Shown in pieces: positions 51,001 through 64,000 of a DNA stretch of 64,000 nt. Source of the DNA: Tubiluchus corallicola (Eukaryota; Priapulida; Priapulimorpha; Priapulimorphida; Tubiluchidae); the NCBI GenBank assembly GCA_030141605.1, contig JAQGDQ010000088.1, positions 372,001 through 436,000 on the forward strand, read 5' to 3'. The notes under the pieces were generated by a model. It saw only the letters and a program-made list of their open reading frames with translations. It searched no databases and had not been told where the DNA came from. The position numbers and the translations under genes were made by a program. Each line of letters opens with the position of its first letter. The first letter of the stretch is position 1.

Positions 51001-54000
51001 AATGATCTGGCATTTGCAAGCCCATTAAATTATGCATAAGTAATATAAGTACAGTATATGTAAAATATGGGTTTATTACATACATATAATAATTGTAACA
51101 GATTGACCTAACTGTTCTAAAACTGCTTTTAACAATATTATCTGTAAAAGTTATTTTTTGGTTATTTAATATATTTGTCAGATTAGCCTTGCTGTTCCTA
51201 AAATACGAAAGTGTTTAATTGATTTATATTTGATGCTTCTCTTGCTAAGTCATGTGTGTATTGTGAATAAATAGTTAATATCTTAATTACTTTTTTACAT
51301 TACAGGAATTACTTGAATTTTGTCACAGAAGAATTACAAGACCCGTTTAGGTACGTACAATTATCCTTTTCCCAATTACCTAGCAAACATATCTGTAGAA
51401 TATAAATATTTTTCTTTGTCCCATTAAATTTGTTGTGAACCTAAATACTCGGCTCAGATATGGCAATGGTACAGTGCAATGACATTATTTCGTGCAAACA
51501 AAACATGGTACTAGCTAACTGTACCATTGACTTTCGATGCAAGTTATAGCAATATGCTAATGATACTGATATCTTTTTCTTGACCAAAGATGGATGATCA
51601 CTATTTTACTAATATTTATTTTATAGTTTATTTACTCAATGGTTGAAGTGGAGGTTTTCTAGTAAGCTGTTGATCACCTATCGTATACGTTTATTTTATG
51701 CTTTGACTTAAAATAATAGTCTGATACTGCTGCACTTGTTACTTTTTGTATTTACTTATCATTTAAGACTGGCAGGCAATTACCGTTGAGCCAAAATAGT
51801 GAAAATATCTGTATCTACAATATGAGAACATTCATTAACTGTATGGAGGTCATTTAGTTATAAAAGGTCTTTGCGATGACTATTTGTAAAGTGCAGAGTT
51901 TAGTATATTTTTTGTTTTTAGTTATGTTGTTTTTTCTTTTGTTATGTAACTTACTAGAATTTACTTTATATCATTATATGAGTTTTTATAGGCTGCTACT
52001 TTTTGCAGAAATTTACCTCGTGCAATCTACATTTCGATGCCATTAGTAACAATTCTTTATGTGTTGGCTAATGTAGCCTATCTAACCGTACTTTCTCCTG
52101 AAGTTATCCTAGCTTCTGAAGCCGTGGCTGTGGTAAGTTGACTGCAAACTGCTGACAGTTTAGTTTGAGTGCTTAGTTGATAAAAAATTTGACATTTTTG
52201 GTGCACATTTAATATTAAAAGTCATGTACATAAATCTCGTGTATTTTAGAAATTTTCTTGAAGCACTTCACAAGTCAGTTTCATTTAGTTATCAGAGTAG
52301 ATCAGCATATTAGTACATGCATTAGAAAACATTGATCTGTGGATAACTCAGTGGTATGTTTTAGCACTTCTGAGCATTAGCTAGAAGGCTGTGGGTTGAC
52401 TTTCTGTACCAAGAAAACCCACTTTTTGCCACTTTAATGATTATGGTTCTTTCAAGCAATAATGACAATTGTCGAAAAACTAAACCATGAACAACTGTTG
52501 TCCCAAAAATATGCAATGAACTTTTTACTAGTACGTTCATCTTTAAAAGAAATAAAATGTTGCAAGTCTAATATGAGTGTGCGAGGTTTAAAAAAATAAG
52601 TAAAATCAACTGAAAGGAAATGTTAAGCACACATTTCCTGGTTAACTAGCCCCAATGGGTTAACTCCCTGGTTTTACCAAAAAGTTCATTGCCTTAGCAC
52701 ATGCATATTACTCTCTTCCTGTCTAGTGTAAACTAGAATTAGCTTTTTTTTTGAAAAACTCCAAGAAAGGAAATTGGATTTTCATCATATGAAATGATAG
52801 CTGAGCAAATTTTATTCTAGCTCAGTGATTCCATTATACAAAGTAACACCAAACACCACATTTAATAGTGATTCAGTTTAATAACAATAAAAGTTTGCCA
52901 ACTATTTCCTCACTTATTAATGAATGTTGCTTATTGACAAATTTCTGACCTTGCTTATAGCACTAAAGCGCTAAACATTGCTTGTTTGTTGCATTCCAAA
53001 AATCTGGTATTTGCCTAAATCTACCGTATTTATGTGTTTGGTTCCTTATAGATTAGTAAGTGCTAATAACTTGTTAGTAATAAAGTTGAAGTCTAGCTAG
53101 CCAAGTTTATATAAAGGAATGCTACCCACATATAAAAAAAAATGCTGGGTCACCCGGCTCATAGTTGGCCTGGGATTTAGCTTGCAATGCTGGATAGCTG
53201 TCTAGCTTCAGGGTTTTAAAATTAATCATTATTCATAGCCTAATCCAGATCTGCGAAGAAAGACTACCACTTAGTAGGTGCCCACTTCTGGTTCAGGGTT
53301 AGTTGTTTTAACATTAATCAGAATTATACACCACCATTTTGTTTGCCTTAAAGCTGCTAGGATAACTGCAGCAAAATATAACTTAGTACTTGGCAGTCAG
53401 AACTACAAAATTACGTGTAGTTTTATGCAAGCTGTGTATCTTTTGCACCAGCATTGCAATAAATATTTTTTACTACTCAAATATAGTAATCTTTAAATAC
53501 AAGTAGTAAGACTAGCGAATTGTTGATTTATATGATCTCAGCCGTGAGAGGTGTCACTGGAACACATCCTTGTTGATTTTTTTTTTTTATTTAAGTATTG
53601 GCTTATTTAAGGTCGATTCATTTTCTGCATATTGTTGGACTGCAATAGTCAGTATTACAGAATTTCCTGCATCTTCTTATTTCAATATAGAAGAAAGAAA
53701 TTTGGTACTTAAATTTAAGAGAATTTTTGAATTATGTTCATTGCACACAAGGTAAAATCTGTATGCAACAACTTATATGACGTTGATGTGCTGCTTCTCC
53801 AACTTTACGGCACATAAAATTTTATTAAACGTGCTTAAACTGCTGTTACTTTCAAAATTTGCAGCTCTTGTGTGCACGCCTATGCAAAGTTTGCATTGTA
53901 TAACATCATTTATGACCAATAGAAAACATTTATTTTGTCACAGGTTATAATAATGGTACCATTCTTAAACTGTCGAATACAAAATTTTTTACTGTGTGTG

Positions 54001-57000
54001 TAAAAGTTTTATTTAAGGCTTCATACAGTTAGTTTTTTGCATATTGGTTTTTCCCACGTGCAACTAGCATTACACAAAAGAATCCATGTCATTTTGGAAA
54101 TCTGATCAAATAGAAATTTAATTTAAACTGTGTAGTACATGTAGTACTAGCTTTTATACCACTAGAACAATTTTGTCACATTTTTGCCTTCAATAAGTAA
54201 ACCACCTGTTACTACTGTTACAGTATCAACATTGAATTAAATAGCCCATCTGTTAAATAATTATTATATTAGTTTTTGTACGAGTTATATTAGTTAGTTA
54301 TATTACTTAATTATTTGTATTCACTTAATCTTTATGCAGTTTTATACAATTTCTGCTTATAAAAAGTGATTTAGTTATTTTGTGATTTTGCAGACATTTG
54401 GACAACAAATATTTGGAGTAATGGCATGGATTATGCCATTATTTGTTGCTTGCTCAACATTTGGTGGACTAAATGGTGGAATTTTTGCTTCATCTAGGTA
54501 TGTCAGTAATTGATTGGGCACTTAAATTATAGCAGAGCATGCTAAAAACTAAATTGGCCACTATCATTGACAGTTTAGGACAATACACTCCTATTTTAAA
54601 TTGTCTCATTTACATATAAAGGTTACTGCTTTAGTCTTAAAATATCATTTTTAGAATATTGTAAAAAAGCTAGCACAAGGCAAATAATTGTGAAAAATGG
54701 TGCTTTTAATTCTTGTAGTAATACTCTAATTACTCATTTTCGTGAGGGTATCTTTATTTTCAGCACTGCCCTTTTATTATTAAACAAAATGAAAAGCATA
54801 TTTATTAATAGCCATTCATAAAACCTAACTAATGAAATGCTGTACTTTTTAAGTTCAAGTTCAATCAGTTTATTTCATATACATTGCATAACGTAATACT
54901 TTTTACCATTTGGAACAATTAGCCTTGTTTGTAAACTATTGTTCAGGTTTTACATTTTACAGTGATGCCCATAACCACACAGACCCCAGGGAGGCACAAA
55001 CTCTCCAGCCTCAAATTTACAACATCTTACAGCAACACACAAAATAGTAATGTTGCACTGTCTCAGTAAGGAAGCTGTGTGTCCATCTTAGGTGGCTACT
55101 TGTTTAGTCCCTTACGATGAGGCGTCTTATTAGGGTAGAGGACTTTTTGGCTGCAAATGTTGAAACTACTAGTAGAGATGACCCTAATCACATACATAGC
55201 ATTCAAAACTAGTTCAATGTCTATTTTTCACCCAAACAACAATCATGCTTATCATACCAGTATAAAATATAAATGCACCTTAGAAAATTGAATTATTAAT
55301 GAACTTAACAACTTTTGTAACTGGTTAATTCTGTACCCGATATAATTTAATCTATTCTGCACCAAACTTGAACGATAATTTTGAAAATCGGCCTGTAAAA
55401 TTTCTGCAGCAAAAATGAAGGAATTGTTTCCAAAAAATGCACGGTCTCAATGAATGTACCAGCACGATGCATATGAACATTGCATTTTGACTGAAACAGA
55501 ATGAACTTTTATTTGGATTGCATTGAAAAAACTAAGCTTTGTCCAGAGCTCATGATACTGGGCCGTCCCGGCACTCTTCTCGATTCCACTTTTTGCAATT
55601 ATATGCTTCTGTTTTTCTTTCCTTTGTTCGTACGCCTGTGTTTTTGTCTCACCAGTAGACAGCAAGCACCTAACTGCCTATTCTTGTTATCCTACGCTAT
55701 GGTATCTGGAAGCAGCATGCAGAGCTCTGGGGACCACATTTTATTTTGTGCCTTCTAATTTTGTCTTAGCTTGGTTAATGTATGTCTGCTTCTGTATTAA
55801 TAAATCTACCTGTTGATACAAATGTCGTTGCAAATGTTTTTTTCTACAAAGGGAGCTTAAAAATTATAATTTTTGTAGCACATCAAGATTAGTAAAATAT
55901 ATTTTAACCAAGTCACTGTAAATATTCATGTAATGACTGTATATATTATGTATTCTTTTTCTGTAGGTTATTTTTTGTCGGATCTCGACAGGGTCATCTT
56001 CCCAGCTGTCTAGCTCTAATCAGTACTATCCACGTTACGCCAATGGCTTCTCTCATTTTTGTTGTAAGTCCATACTTGGTTATATGTTTTTAGTTTGCAT
56101 GGTTAAGGTTTACGGACAGGAACAAGTTGATGATAGTAGACTTCAATATTTTTGCACCATAACCTCATTTTCACGTATGGTTTAAAATATACACTTGATT
56201 ATGTGCATTAAATAATAAAATGTTTCTTATATAGAAATATCAGCTAGGCAGCTTAATTAATGGCCTGGAAGACAGCCAACATGACGTTACTGTTGGTTAC
56301 AAATTTTCAAAGATCAGAACCGTCCTTCTGTGTCTTGTACATGTGCTTACAAATGAAAATACTGCAATAAAGCTCTGCTGTATGACATTACTGCAGAAAC
56401 TTGGATAATTGTAAGTTCACAAAATAAAGTTCATTGTTAGGCTAACACAAATTTCATGGAGCTGTCGTGATGTTGTGATTTGTTTGGATTGTTTATCCAC
56501 TTCTGCTAATTTGGTAATACAGTAGAGCATTTATTTTTTACACTACACATTTGCAAGAAACAGACATTATTGATAATTGTTCAGTAATAGTTTTCATCAA
56601 TACTTACCTTGCATAATAACGTGATGATATTCAGTATTTGTGACTGTGGTACGCATATGCAAAAACCAGTTTAGTAAGTGCTGCATACAGTAATTTCATC
56701 TCTTGTTTTATTTTCAGTGCATCTTGTCAATTTTGATGTGTATAGGTTTTGACGTTTACATGCTTATCGATTATGTCAGCTTCATTGAAGTCTTCATTGT
56801 TGTTGTTTCTATCAGTGGCTTGTTATTCCTGAGGTGGAAAAGACCAAATTTGGACCGACCAATTAAGGTAAGTTGTGCATTGTGTACTATTTTGCTTATG
56901 CATTTTCTGCATTTTAGACAAAATTGAAAATTACGAGTCATAAGAAATGCTAACTTTCATCTGCTAATGCATCTTTCATGTACTTACATCCTACGATTTA

Positions 57001-60000
57001 AGCCAAGAATTTTATGCATCATATTAAAAATCAATTTGAATCTTCTAATGTCCTTGCTGCTAACATATTCTTTCCGTATTAGGTTTTTCAGGGCTAATAG
57101 TATTTTGTATAATAGTATGATGTTGATAAACAAGTGAAAAATGATCGGAGCTGTAAATTTGAGTTATTATTCATTTGTAAACCTCATCTGTTTAAAGTTA
57201 CATCATGTGAAATTATCATTTTGAAGTACCCTGCTAACAGCATGTAGGTCAAAAACCCAATTGTCACTTATTTGACGCTGTTACCTATTGCCGTCGTGAA
57301 CAAAAATAAACAAATAAATAAATGATCGAGTAACTTAACAGAATCATTTTTCTGTTTTTCTTTGATGTTTGTAGCATGATTTTAAGGTTAAATAAACAAA
57401 AACAGCTGGAACTACTACTTCTATTTGCCTAGTATTTAACAAGTGAAGAAGTTTTTTGCTTTGTTTTTAGCAATGCATCCAGCCTTGTTCTATCTGAATT
57501 TCACCATCATCCAGTGGAGCTTATTGTTGTTTGGTGTTTGTACTGCCTCTTTTCTTCCACAAATTAAAAATTTATTATAGCTCTAACCATTTAAGTGATA
57601 TTTATTTATGTTAATTAAGTTCTATGTATGTGAATAGCATAATTTGACCGTTATTTCGTTTTTCAGATTTGGCTACCTATACCGATCATCTTTCTCTTAT
57701 TCTGTACAGCATTGTTAATTCTTCCATTCTGGGAGGCACCTGTTTCAAGTATTATGGGTGTGGTAATCACATTAGCTGGCATTCCTGTTTACTTCATTTT
57801 CATACACTGGCAACACAAGCATCCATTATGGCTAAGCTCTTCAATCAGTAAGAACATCTATCAAGCAATCTATTTTAAGATAAAATTTATCTTTTATTTG
57901 ATAAATTTGATATCGATTTCTAGGTATTGTAGAAAATTTCAATCTTATTAAAAATTTATATCGTTAAAGAGTTGTTCAGTTTATAATATTAATAGCGCTG
58001 TTTGCAACAAGACTAGTACCAGTCTCGATATCGCTGAGATTATAGCTTTTTTTGAAGGCCTTGGTCCTGGCAATCAGTCTAGATGAGAATCGAGACAATT
58101 ACGGTAATGATGAAATTGATAAACATAATAGGGTTTCCAAGAACTGATAAAATGTTTTTAACATTATGGAGTTTCAGCAACATGTAGAAGCTATAAAAAC
58201 TAGTTATGTGTAGTAACAACCTTGGTAATGTTAGATATACATGGGCAGTGGACTCCATAAATTACGAATCTTGTGTTTGCTGTTGCTAACTTACTAGCAG
58301 GACCATTCTTCAGTTTGTAGATGTGCAGATGACAGGTGTCTGAACAGTCCTGTGAAGCTTTAATCCTGATGTAGTTTTCTGCAAACTGAAGCACAAGAAC
58401 AAAACATTGTTTTTGCATGTGTAGATTGTTGTCTATTGTCCACTGTTGGCAACTTGCATATTCCTGTCATTGTTTCAAACCAAAAAAAGACTGCTAAACA
58501 CATATTTGTGGTAATATTACTTATCCGTCAAGAGATTTCATTTTGTCATTCACATAGTTATTTACCTTTATATTAAATTAATACAGTTGATAAAAACCGT
58601 TGAAGTGATGTTTGTAGGACCATTACATTTAGGTAACTGCAGCAACAACCGAAAACCTCCCTCTAGAACAGTTGTACCTGAGTAACCTAACTCGCCTATT
58701 ACAATATAATAGAGATTTACAAACAATCCCATCAATCAGCTGCTGTAAAGCTGAACAAACATTTGGTGTAAGCAATCAGTTTCACTTTAGAAAATTAGCT
58801 GAGCTGCTTTTTAAGATGATGTTACGAGTTTATGTGTCACCAAAGAATTCCTGATGCTTTATAAAACTAGTGACTATTATGTAATCTTTCGATAAAACTG
58901 ACGAATTAAGTGATTAATTTAATCCAAATGTTACAAGTTTTCTATAATAAAAACTTATTGTTCATTACTTTAATAGACTTTATACTGCCCCCTGTAATAG
59001 TGTCATAATGGATGCAGGGCATTGTGCTACATTTAACTCAGTTTGAGTGTGTATAAGCTGCTTATCAGTCTCGATCCCGGATGAGGTCTGGATAGGCCAA
59101 TCTCGGTCCCAATCTTGATCTTATAAGAGCCAATTAATAATAATAATTATTATTTTTTATGAGCAATATACCAATGTCTCATTGTTTGTTACGACATGTG
59201 ATTAACTGAAAAAGATTTAAAAAATGTAACAGCTTGGAAAGACACATTTGTAAAAATTGCACTACAGATTCTGTGAGCATCTTATATAAAAATTGCTTTA
59301 AAAGGCAATCAGACATAGAAAGAAATCACTTAATATATTTCACCAGAATGAAAACTAGACACTTTGTAAATAAATTTTTCAATATAGAAGTTTTGGTTAT
59401 AATTTCACAGATTTTGTGGTTCATAGCTTTATAATTTGTGTAGCAGATACAGTGAAAAAGCTTCCTTTCTACAACTTTTGTTGAACATATCCTCTGGTAC
59501 TGATAACTGGCATGGAATTAAATTTTTTGTTGGCTCTGGCATGTCATAGCTGATGAATTAAAAAAGATAGTGTGGTGTTTGAGTGTGCAATGTTTTAAAT
59601 GTTAATAATGCTGACCCTTTTTAATGAGCAACCAGTGAAAGTGTATCAGTAATGGCTTAATGTGATCGAATTTTCTGGGCTTTATAATCAAAAGATGGAG
59701 TTTGCACTACCTGAGCTACATTATACATTTTTTTTGAAAATCCTTTTTAAAAAAGATATAGCAGTCAAGCTGCTATCACTTGAACATATTTACTCATTAA
59801 ATTTTTGCAATCTAAGTTATTAACTAATATTAAATAATTTTAACTTAATTAGTTTTATAAATGTCATTTATATCTTTAATTCTCGATGGAGACTTGACAC
59901 ACCTTTTTTGTGTTTCAGATAAATTTACAAGGGGCACACAAAAGCTTCTTATAAGTCTACCCGAGTCTCATCACGTTCCAAAGGGAGCACATTTAGATTA

Positions 60001-60001
60001 G
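45083..60001 (+). CDS. SLC7A8: LAT-type amino-acid transporter light chain (SLC7A5/SLC7A8-like)
   Basis: Ten coding exons: 45083-45605, 46215-46340, 49872-49974, 51306-51350, 52009-52132, 54394-54497, 55967-56063, 56718-56867, 57667-57847 and 59919-60001. All junctions are GT-AG and in frame, giving 511 aa (human LAT1 507, LAT2 535). The start has a strong context (ACAATGG), 17 nt past an acceptor at 45065, so the 5' UTR is split. It is a 12-helix APC-fold exchanger of large neutral amino acids at the plasma membrane. The substrate-binding loop GSGIF is at residues 59-63. Cys159 ([11 protein letters not shown]) matches the cysteine that bonds to the 4F2hc/SLC3A2 heavy chain. F246 in [15 protein letters not shown] matches the aromatic gate (LAT1 F252). 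[14 protein letters not shown] and [13 protein letters not shown] follow. The middle ([19 protein letters not shown]) is closest to LAT2, but the gene probably predates the LAT1/LAT2 split. The C-terminal tail is short. Confidence 0.95.
45872..45951 (+). mobile_element. Tiny LINE reverse-transcriptase palm scrap
   Basis: The plus strand reads [20 protein letters not shown] followed by a stop. This matches the YLDFxxAFDxVxHxxL palm motif A of non-LTR reverse transcriptases. It lies in SLC7 intron 1 of the coding region and has no flanking coding sequence. It is short enough that chance remains possible. Confidence 0.4.
46341..47845. other. SLC7 intron after exon 2, nothing recognised
   Basis: The first part of a 3.5-kb intron. 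Frames at 46902-47261 and 47571-47774 are open but show no known motif. A single CCCTAACCCTAGCC at about 47575 is telomere-like only by chance. Confidence 0.4.
47850..48143. mobile_element. Foldback (hairpin) MITE-like element
   Basis: The left arm (TCTGTACAGAAGCTGAATGG and onward to about 47905) is the reverse complement of the right arm (about 48061-48123, ending CCAGCTTCTGTGTACA), with about 85-90% identity over 55-60 bp. The loop is about 155 bp. At the right end the 10-mer CTGTGTACAG occurs twice, separated by CGCGCG. No coding capacity. I could not define a target-site duplication. Confidence 0.75.
48144..49871. other. SLC7 intron, remaining part, nothing recognised
   Basis: Intronic DNA up to the exon 3 acceptor (49870-49871). 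A short direct repeat, GTGATCCAGGAAAACGGTT-like, appears twice near 48220-48275. Nothing else stands out. Confidence 0.4.
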
Positions 60002-61760
60002 TTGTTATTCACATTGTTTGTGAAGTTGTAACTTAACTATGGAATAGTGTTTAATGTCCATACAGTTCACACTTCACATGATAAGAGCCATAACAGTTGC
60101 TCAATTTTGGACGTTTTCTAAATAAATTATTTTTGGCAACCTGGTAAACCCTGCTTACTTCATTTTCAAAATAAGAAAGTGTTTACACCATCCTTGCATA
60201 GTTTCACATTCATGGGCATCTATGTAATTTTATAAAAACAAACTAACTATTCTACTAGGAACTGTATTTAAATTTTTTAATTGATGTTTTCTTTAAACAA
60301 AACTTGTGTCTTTTGATTTGAACTTGATGTTTCAAATCATATCTGACTAGGTGACTGGCATTCTGATAATATCATTATACCTTTTGGCCGGAAGGTCGAA
60401 CTTGCAATTGTATTGTTTGAATCTCGTTTTCTTGTACATCTGTAAAGTGAGCTTTGTACTTTGAAATGGGTGATTCATAATTTTTTTTAGAAATTGTGCT
60501 GAACTACCAGCTGTTTTGCTAATATTTTTAGAAATCATCCATTTTTTGTGCCTTTCGTGGTTTGCATTATTCTTTGACAGATTTAATTTGTATGGTAGCT
60601 TTTAAGGAAGTTTGTAAATCCATTTTTCATGTGCATTTTATGGCAGCCATTTAATTGTATCGGACACGGGTTTATGACAAAACTGTTTGATGTAAAATCT
60701 ATGTATTGTCTTCGCAAATAATGAGTTTGTCCCAATTTAAATCTAGGACTTTTAAGCTATTTTTGTAAATTATTCTACTACTATTAGCGTAAAAGAAGTT
60801 CTGTTTTTTTTGTAACATACTGAAAATTGGCTCAGTATATTTAATGAAGCTTTATGAGTTCTATCTAAAATCGATATGTGTGCATTTGTCTGTTTATTTT
60901 ACAGCATGGCAAGTATCTTTAATCGATTCAGAATTTTAGTTAGATAAAATAATTATTTTGCTGTTTTTTGTCATTAAATATGTGATTTTTATGGGTTTAT
61001 GTTTAATGATGTTTATATAATTTTATAAATTAACTAAAACGAATTTAATGCCAGTATTTTTTACATTTATGATTCATTTATTTGCAGATATTTTGGGTGT
61101 AAGACAGTGTGCTATGTGCTGCCAGTTTTGTTATCAAATGAATTTGATAATATTGTTTGCATAATGATACCAAGATAATGATTTATTTTTATAGGTATTA
61201 TTCTTGTGTAAAAGTTGCATTCGAGTGTTTGTATGTGGGTTTGTGTGAGAGAGCCATGTTCTATTTTGTAAGCCTGTTAATAAGTGCCTGCTTTTTGATG
61301 GAAGCTTCACTTTTTGTGTTTTGACTTTAATGGTTACATGTTATAGTAAAAAAAACTTTACCAGAGTCTGCCGTCCTTATTCACCTCTTTTTGCTGTGTT
61401 ATGTTGTGTGTTTAATTAATAAGAATAGCAGCACTTTCAACTAACAGTAATAAATTACATTGATAAATGTTTTATCTGTGGCCAATTCTGTGAAAATATT
61501 TTTAATTATGGAAAAAAATATAGCAAACAAGCATGTATTACCATTTAATAAAACGTTTACATACCTAGTCGATAGAGAAAATCAGATTTAAATGTGCTTG
61601 TAGGAAAAAAGTAGATCACTTTCATTTTTTCATTTTTCAGTTGTTTTTCTTCCATTCAACATGCACTTGTTATTGGTAGCAGAGATTTTTGTACTTGTAC
61701 TACCAATGTGCAAATGCATCGGAACTGTAATGTTTGTAAAAAATAAAGGCATGCTAAACT
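60002..61760 (+). other. Probable SLC7 3' UTR with several poly(A) signals
   Basis: AATAAA hexamers follow the stop at 60121-60126, 61547-61552 and 61742-61747. This would allow 3' UTRs of roughly 0.13 to 1.75 kb. No coding frame of note lies here. Confidence 0.45.
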
Positions 61761-63700
61761 TGACTTTTTTAATCTTTTAATATATATATATTATATTTTA
61801 TGTTAAATATAAAATATTTATATCTTTACTTTATAGGACATTATAAGAAATCTGTCAATGAAGAAAAACATTGTTAAAAAGCTTATAATGCAAGGAAAGC
61901 TAACATCTGCAGTGGAAGACTTGCATGTATTATAAAAGTCACGCATTAATATCGCAAAATCCAACATTAAAATTGTCTGCGTGAAGGGCCTACATCTATT
62001 TATTATGGCCAAATCAATTTATTTCATTCCAGCAATACATATACAATACATCAACATAAAATATCATGAGAAAAACAGCAGTATACCAGCTAAAAAATCA
62101 TTGTTGAAAGCAAATTAACGAAATAAATTAATTGTTGCATGAACCTTGAAATCGTTGCTTGTTAAGATCATGAATGAGTGAATAAAAAACGAATGATGTT
62201 TGCTTTATGTTCAATGGTACCCAATTAAACTTGTACATCCGGGGTAACAAAGCACATTCATTCTGACACAAATCAGCAAACATCGTTGGTAAACAATCGT
62301 AGGTTTCTAAAATTTGATGTCAGCTTAAATTCTAGCTGTTTGATTTTTCTAATCTTTTCTTTCTGTAGATATGAGAGAAAGCGACCGTTAACCGTCATTT
62401 GAATGACATGTCTGTAAAAATTAACCTTTAGGTTATGTAAATTAAACAAGTCTTTTAATGATTTTTTAAAGAGCCAATTTGATATTTCATTGAAAAGTAT
62501 CTCGTCACTACCAGTTTACCCTAAACGCATGGATGTAGGTAAAAATGCTCAGGTAAAAATGGCACAGGAAAAAATGGCAAACGCATAGTAAAATACGTGT
62601 TTAGGGTTATCTCTCAAAAGGAAGTTATGCTTCAACTCAGTTTGTCTGTCTGTGTAGTTTTTTGTCTGTAATGACAGTAAGCCTAGCTTTTACGCAAGAA
62701 TTATGTAATGTACAGACTTCCAAGAAACGTTGTGAAGAAAGGCGAGTATAGAGTGCCAATCGGGATTTTTTTCGCCGTTCTTTTTTTGTAAAACTTGGCC
62801 AAACGTCACGTACAGAAAAAAACACTTCGTGGAGGTCTCAGAAGGGGTGTTTAGTACTTACTTTTTTTATTTCTGCCTGGATAAACAACTATACGAGGTA
62901 GTTTCAGTTCCATTTTGAAAAATTCTCGCTCGCTGGTAACTAAAACTGTGTAACGTACGCTGTGCATAAGCTTTGCTTTTTAATGTGTATAACCTTATTA
63001 TTGATTATCGTGCATTATTGTTTATCAATCTATTTATTGAAACAAATATTTTGTGAGTCTATATAATACCTTTACAGGTGCATTTTTACATGCTTGCTTG
63101 TTTATCTTTGTGTTAAATTTTTTTTAGTCAAAAGAATCAGACGAATTTTATCGCGCACCGCATGGATATATCATTTGGATGGAATATTTTTTTAACTGAC
63201 ACCAAATCCTGGAAACCATCATTTGTTGTAAAAATAACAGTGCTCTCTGCGATCGACAGTTCAGTCCTAGTCTGTCAAATTTCAATAATCCTAAAGTTAC
63301 CAAAAAGAAGAATCTCACTGTTGGCAAAAAATGCATAATCTACGGTGCCTTTCTGAGCAAAGTTACCTAAGATTGAGATGAGCAGTCTAACGTTTTGTAA
63401 TTGGTCATTGAACACATACATGACATTATGTTTAAATCATGCTGTCGCAAAAATCAGTAAATGGCCAGTACAGGTCCTTGTATTAATGTGTTGTCAGCAT
63501 AGTATTTGAATAACAGATAGTAGATGGGCTGTCAAGCAATTCGAGTAATGCTATACTATTGACAGAACTATCTTCTTTCTTGTCGGGAATAGTATCTGGG
63601 GAATATGTAACTATTCATGATATGCTTTATACAAATGTTCGCAGTCCTGATATTATAAATGCACAGCTGTTAAGTTAGTAATTAAGCTGTAATCACCTGT
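61761..63700. other. Intergenic DNA, nothing recognised
   Basis: AT-rich DNA without motif-bearing frames or clear inverted repeats. Confidence 0.35.
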
Positions 63701-63739
63701 GCTGGACTATCTCTACCTCCTCCCTCACTAAAGAATGGT

Positions 63740-63870
63740 ACGAATCCAAAATGGACCAATCACATCGCTGGAGTTGCGTCAGAAACCGGCTTTGTGCACG
63801 CTGCTACCATCCGTACTCGCATCTTATGGTCGCAGTTGTAGCGTGGTTAGTAAATATTTACGAGCGCACG
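63740..63870 (+). promoter_or_regulatory. Possible promoter of a gene beyond the window
   Basis: A CpG-containing patch in AT-rich DNA has AAAATGGACCAATCAC at about 63748-63763 (YY1-like ATGG next to a CCAAT box at 63756-63760) and several GCG/CG steps up to 63870. No coding start can be linked to it inside the window. Confidence 0.25.
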
Positions 63871-64000
63871 AGGTTTTATTCAGAAGTATACATACTCATT
63901 CAGTAGTCTCATTCTGATTGCGTCTTGTTTAAAACGTTTAAATGGACGAATGGTTTTGTGTCTAACCGTACTGAAGTTTTTTCTGGGTGTAAGTATTAGT

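Overview
This is nuclear DNA of an invertebrate animal. It is AT-rich and carries four recognisable, highly conserved animal genes. Three of them are split by many spliceosomal introns, and the introns and intergenic spaces hold decayed LINEs and TA-inserting DNA transposons. I see no bacterial or organellar features and no rRNA, tRNA or CRISPR. The phylum cannot be fixed from the sequence alone. The set (kappaB-Ras, condensin subunit H, NSUN2, a LAT-type SLC7 transporter, CR1/RTE/Tigger-like repeats) suits a non-vertebrate metazoan.

Layout, left to right. Bases 1-4440 are repeat-rich: a LINE reverse-transcriptase fragment running off the left edge, an inverted-repeat region with a perfect 20-bp palindrome, a CR1-like LINE 3' half, and a smaller LINE remnant. 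A likely TATA-less promoter lies at about 4456-4500. NCAPH (condensin I kleisin subunit, + strand, 7525-9693) follows as one uninterrupted 722-codon exon. A 485-bp pogo/Tigger-type MITE sits just past its stop. Two LINE scraps lie at 11985-12755. A CpG- and CRE-containing promoter-like block is at 13680-13860. NKIRAS (kappaB-Ras, + strand) has seven coding exons over 14598-25728 and encodes 201 aa. Its introns hold a 3.3-kb degenerate Tigger transposon with a second MITE nested in its terminal repeat, and a 1.4-kb pogo-like non-autonomous element.

NSUN2 (RNA m5C methyltransferase, - strand) has 20 coding exons over 43727-27197 and encodes 754 aa. Every exon junction keeps frame; 18 introns are GT-AG and one is GC-AG. 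NSUN2 and NKIRAS converge tail to tail, with candidate poly(A) signals about 90 bp apart. NSUN2 introns carry a 5'-truncated RTE LINE with a perfect 17-bp target-site duplication, a small MITE and two tandem duplications. An SLC7A5/SLC7A8-like amino-acid transporter (+ strand, 10 coding exons, 45083-60001, 511 aa) starts head to head with NSUN2 across a compact shared promoter region. The right end (60002-64000) is its 3' UTR, then featureless DNA, then a CCAAT-containing block that may start the next gene.

The four genes act in separate processes: chromosome condensation, NF-kB/Ral control, RNA methylation and amino-acid uptake. I see no shared pathway. The interest lies in gene structure (intronless NCAPH, GC-AG intron, divergent promoter) and in the nested transposon history. 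I did not find a convincing undescribed system.
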